From: Candidatus Manganitrophus noduliformans
Lineage (GTDB): Bacteria > Nitrospirota > Nitrospiria > SBBL01 > Manganitrophaceae
Assembly: GCF_012184425.1 (NCBI RefSeq)
Contig: NZ_VTOW01000002.1
Coordinates: 434,001 to 498,000, forward strand
DNA: 64,000 nucleotides
Direction of reading: 5' to 3'
The position numbers and the translations under genes were made by a program. Below are positions 62,401 through 64,000 of this stretch, piece after piece (position 1 is the stretch's first letter; each line of letters begins with the position of its first letter). Under the pieces are notes generated by a model that was given only the letters and a program-made list of their open reading frames with translations, ran no database searches and had not been told where the DNA came from.

Positions 62401-63290
62401 AGATCGGGATTCCGATTGATCAGCTTGTGCACGGCAACACTGTAGGTGGCATCTGCGGTCGCATCACTCTCCACCAGAGAGAGATTCAGCGTCGCGCTCT
62501 GAATCACCACCCCGGCCGGAAGACTGCTTAATGCAAATTTCATCAACACCGCATTGGCTGTCTGGTTTGCAGGAAAGGTGTAGGTGTTTAACGTCGTCGA
62601 CGTATTGTACACCGACGTGTTGATATTGATGAACGTGTCGGCCGCCGGACTCAATCTCACCGTCGTCGGCGTGGATGTGGGCGGAGGAAGGGGCGCGGCG
62701 GTAGTGAAAGTATTGTCCAACGAGGTTGCGAGGTTTCCTGCGGCATCCCGGCTCAACACACGGTAGTGATAGAGCGTTTGAGGCTGCAGACCGGTCAAGG
62801 TTTGGCTATGAACCGTCACCAGGGTTGCCACCCGCGCGGTGGAAGAGCCATAAGCCGTGGTGGTCCCATACTGTATCTGTGTATCGGTCGGCTCGTTGGT
62901 TCCCCATGTAATCACCGCGCTGTTGCCGGTGACGCTCCCCGCGTTGATGCTGGAGATCACCGGGGCCAATGTATCGGGCGTCGTGAGCGTCTTCGTCACT
63001 TCGGCAGAGAAGCTGCTTTCATTTCCTGCGGTATCATAGGCCGTCACAGCAAAAAAATAGGTTTGGTTCGCAAGACCGGTCAGGGTATACGATGTCGTCT
63101 TGCCGACATTGATCGAAGGTCCATACGTCCGTGAGGCGGTCCCGAAATAGACGCGATATCCGGCCAGATCCGACTCGGCGTTCGCGCTCCAGGTCAGCGT
63201 GGCATCCCCGGCAAAAACGGTCATGCTAAAAAAGAGAAAAGAAAAAATGAAGACACCAAAGATCAGGCCAACCTTCTTAGCGTCACTCAC
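59472..63290 (-). CDS. Large secreted FN3 protein with three near-identical DNRLRE (CBM96) domains
   Basis: The ~1272-residue precursor has a signal (VGLIFGVFIFSFLFFSMTVFA|GD). The order is two fibronectin III domains, DNRLRE-1, about three FN3 domains, DNRLRE-2, about two FN3 domains, DNRLRE-3 at the C-terminus. Each DNRLRE has ADTFIN/ADTFLN, FPANQTANAVLMKFALS, TANSCCRNNYPLAQADISAA and KGADRYRFFASMEHPTATLR. The domains are almost identical, implying recent duplication. I choose GTG 63290, as AGGAGG lies six bases upstream; TTG 63311 is less likely. It is a paralogue of the protein at 53607-57077. It is probably a surface or matrix protein binding polysaccharide. Confidence 0.92.
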   Translation of the reverse strand: MSDAKKVGLIFGVFIFSFLFFSMTVFAGDATLTWSANAESDLAGYRVYFGTASRTYGPSINVGKTTSYTLTGLANQTYFFAVTAYDTAGNESSFSAEVTKTLTTPDTLAPVISSINAGSVTGNSAVITWGTNEPTDTQIQYGTTTAYGSSTARVATLVTVHSQTLTGLQPQTLYHYRVLSRDAAGNLATSLDNTFTTAAPLPPPTSTPTTVRLSPAADTFININTSVYNTSTTLNTYTFPANQTANAVLMKFALSSLPAGVVIQSATLNLSLVESDATADATYSVAVHKLINRNPDLTLATGMTYDGTNAWTANSCCRNNYPLAQADISAAYDTELINKTLGNKVWDITAMVREWMSSPSSNFGLLVNSDASKGADRYRFFASMEHPTATLRPYLSITYSASTADTSAPTAPTGLTATAASSSQINLSWNASTDNVGVTGYRIYRNGTQVGTTTLRNYSNAGLAADTAYSYTVAAYDEAGNLSAQSAAVSTRTLPPPDTTAPVISGIVAGSITANGALISWTTNEPADTQVEYGTTTAYGASTAIVSTLLTAHSQILTGLNPATTYQYRVKSKDAAGNLATSGNGTFTTVALPDTTAPSIPGNLLASVLSAVQINLTWNASTDNVGVAGYRVYRNGVQVGTTTSRTYSDTGLFAATLYSYRVAAYDAAGNVSAQSAAINATTLVSNPPPTSTPTTVRLSPAADTFININTSVYNTSTTLNTYTFPANQTANAVLMKFALSSLPAGVVIQSATLNLSLVESDATADATYSVAVHKLINRNPDLTLATGMTYDGTNAWTANSCCRNNYPLAQADISAAYDTELINKTLGNKVWDITAMVREWMSSPSSNFGLLVNSDASKGADRYRFFASMEHPTATLRPYLSITYAAADTTAPVISGMAAGGITSNGATITWTTNEASDTQVEYGTTTAYGASTAIVSTLLTAHSQILTGLNPATTYQYRVKSKDAAGNLAASGNGTFTTAPLPDTTAPSVPQGLLANILSAVQINLTWSASTDNVGVAGYRVYRNGVQVGTTATPGYSDTGLLAATLYSYRVAAYDAAGNVSAQSPAISATTLLLNPSTQVRLNPVADTFLNLNSTVYSGSTTLNTYTFPANQTANAVLMKFALSGIPAGAVIQSATLNLSLVESDATADATYSVAVHKLINRNPDLTLATGMTYDGTNAWTANSCCRNNYPLAQADISAAYDTELINKTLGNKVWDITAMVREWMSSPSSNFGLLVNSDASKGADRYRFFASMEHPTATLRPYLSVTYTLP
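59523..59900. repeat. Internal repeat copy A (DNRLRE-3 coding)
   Basis: The segment is, by eye, nearly or fully identical to 60679-61056 and 62134-62511. Identity at the DNA level, including silent positions, points to recent duplication or gene conversion. Confidence 0.8.
60679..61234. repeat. Internal repeat copy B (DNRLRE-2 coding)
   Basis: It is essentially identical to copy C (offset 1455 bases) over about 550 bases, with a single visible difference near the left-hand (TCGGT/TCGGC) end. Copy A shares the first ~375 bases. Confidence 0.8.
62134..62689. repeat. Internal repeat copy C (DNRLRE-1 coding)
   Basis: This is the partner of copy B; see the 1455-base offset. The flanking FN3-coding segments at ~60390-60540 and ~61560-61715 are also repeated, so whole modules were copied. 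Confidence 0.8.
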
Positions 63291-63313
63291 GATGGACCTC
63301 CTTTTTTCCAAAT

Positions 63314-63347
63314 AAAAAAGCCGCCAAATAGAAAATCCTTTGGCGGC
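63314..63347 (-). terminator. Riboswitch-controlled intrinsic terminator
   Basis: On the minus strand GCCGCCAAA pairs with TTTGGCGGC and is followed by six U residues. The 5' arm overlaps the 3' strand of the aptamer, so the two folds exclude each other. Confidence 0.88.
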
Positions 63348-63424
63348 TCGGCGGACATGGCCTTTCGGCTTTAGCCCCGTTGCTCTGCGTCCCCACCTTT
63401 CGATGGGTTTGCTCTGAGCAAAGG
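63337..63424 (-). promoter_or_regulatory. GEMM-I riboswitch, gene-proximal copy (predicted cGAMP type)
   Basis: It has all conserved elements: CAGAGCAAACC, GAAA hairpin, GGGACGCAGAGC, GGGGCTAAAGCC receptor, GGCCATGTCCGCCGAGCC and P1 CCTTTG/CAAAGG. A is at the G20-equivalent position. It ends ~50 bases before the start codon. Confidence 0.88.
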
Positions 63425-63482
63425 TCAGATTGAAACAGGACCGCTCATTCGATCATCCCCGCGATCACACGCAATCGCAAAT

Positions 63483-63514
63483 AAAAAAGCCGCCAACGGG
63501 ATTCCCTTGGCGGC
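63483..63514 (-). terminator. Riboswitch-controlled intrinsic terminator
   Basis: On the minus strand GCCGCCAA pairs with TTGGCGGC across a GGGAATCCCG insert and is followed by six U residues. The arm overlaps the aptamer's 3' strand. Confidence 0.88.
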
Positions 63515-63599
63515 TCGGCGGGCATGGAAGAGGAGCGTCTCTTCTTTAGCCCCGTTGCTCTGCGCCCTCTCCTTTCGGAGAGTTTGCTCTGAGCAAAGG
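63504..63599 (-). promoter_or_regulatory. GEMM-I riboswitch, promoter-proximal copy (predicted cGAMP type)
   Basis: Conserved elements are present (CAGAGCAAAC, CCGAAAGG-capped hairpin, CGCAGAGC, GGGGCTAAAG, CATGCCCGCCGAGCC). The P3 arm is longer than in the other copies, and the joining segment reads GGCGC instead of GACGC. P1 CCTTTG pairs with CAAGGG, including one G-U. A is at the G20-equivalent position. Confidence 0.85.
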
Positions 63600-63638
63600 A
63601 TGAACGAATATTTCAATTGCCTTGTTATGATGTCGCAG

Positions 63639-63667
63639 TTTATATCATCCGACTTATTCACTGTCAA
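63639..63667 (-). promoter_or_regulatory. Consensus-like sigma-70 promoter of the triple-DNRLRE gene
   Basis: On the minus strand a perfect TTGACA (63667-63662) and TATAAA (63644-63639) are separated by exactly 17 bases. The predicted start is ~35 bases before the first riboswitch. Confidence 0.75.
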
Positions 63668-64000
63668 TCGGACAGTGACCTTACGTGAGGAAGTGTGTAT
63701 TCCAGATCACAAGAAATGTTATCTCGGAATTTCAGCGGGTTGACATTGTGCTCTCTCCGAATCATGCGCGTTCGCCGAAACGAAGCACAACTTCTCTTAT
63801 TTCCTTCCACGCGCTTTTCCGTAGCGGCCATTCATTTTTCTTCGATCTTGAAGTAGGCGAGCGCGCCCGGGCGCGCTCTGATCGCCTGTTTCGTAGACGC
63901 ATTTTGGGGGTGTAAAAGGGGTCCGAACTATGGTATGATCGGCCTAATAATCAATTGAGGCTTCTTAGGAACGCCAAGAAGGAGATCGATCCAAAAATGA
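63668..64000. other. Right-edge stretch without a supported gene
   Basis: Open frames are short and unconvincing. At the very end AAGAAGGAG precedes an ATG at 63997-63999, so a rightward gene may begin just at the window edge; nothing more can be seen. Confidence 0.35.

Overview
The window looks like chromosome of a Gram-negative, GC-rich bacterium. It has FadL- and BON-type envelope proteins, several Sec signal peptides, NtrC-type signalling and GEMM-type riboswitches of the A20 variant described from Geobacter. Nitrospirota or Desulfobacterota-like lineages would fit, but this is an inference from gene style; no rRNA or taxonomic marker is present. Much of the window, especially 29.2-64 kb, is visibly GC-rich. 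The stretch from about 14.6 to 29.1 kb is clearly more AT-rich and looks acquired.

Layout. 1-1.7 kb: a secreted-protein gene running off the left edge, then decayed recombinase and IS remnants. 1.7-9 kb (minus): an NtrC-like regulator with an aberrant sigma-54 contact loop, overlapping a double-kinase hybrid sensor, then a glycosyltransferase and a FadL porin. 9.4-15.7 kb: small accessory genes (two related one-helix membrane proteins, a LuxR-type regulator coupled to HU, a lone receiver, an XRE repressor, a secreted NUC1 nuclease, a DUF4157 protein of the kind linked to contractile injection systems) and a BamE-like gene broken by one in-frame TGA. 16.3-28.4 kb (minus): a seven-gene defence operon of MORC-like GHKL ATPase, Z1 helicase/endonuclease, PD-(D/E)XK protein, AIPR protein, a MIG-type T:G mismatch glycosylase, an endonuclease III-like domain fused to a cytosine-5 methyltransferase, and a second cytosine-5 methyltransferase. 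Its right border is half of a tRNA-Arg(CCU) gene, preceded by helically phased short repeats, so it looks like an integrated island. 29.2-53.5 kb: mostly housekeeping genes (FtsH, DJ-1/PfpI, gamma carbonic anhydrase, dienelactone hydrolase, M20 peptidase, HerA-like ATPase, TPP-dependent decarboxylase, class II aldolase, CPBP protease, AlkA-like glycosylase, Uup). 53.6-63.7 kb (minus): two large paralogous secreted proteins built from fibronectin type III and DNRLRE/CBM96 modules, flanking a DUF72/cobalamin-binding gene pair.

The most striking regulatory feature is that each big exoprotein gene has its own consensus-like promoter followed by two tandem GEMM-I riboswitches. Three of the four have a strong intrinsic terminator whose 5' arm is the 3' strand of the aptamer, which predicts ligand-ON control and AND-like double gating. 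All four carry A at the position equivalent to G20 of the Vc2 c-di-GMP aptamer, which predicts 3',3'-cGAMP as ligand. The most striking protein system is the defence operon, where two C5 methylases appear with a glycosylase able in principle to repair their deamination products, plus a methylase fused to a glycosylase fold that has lost its catalytic residues.
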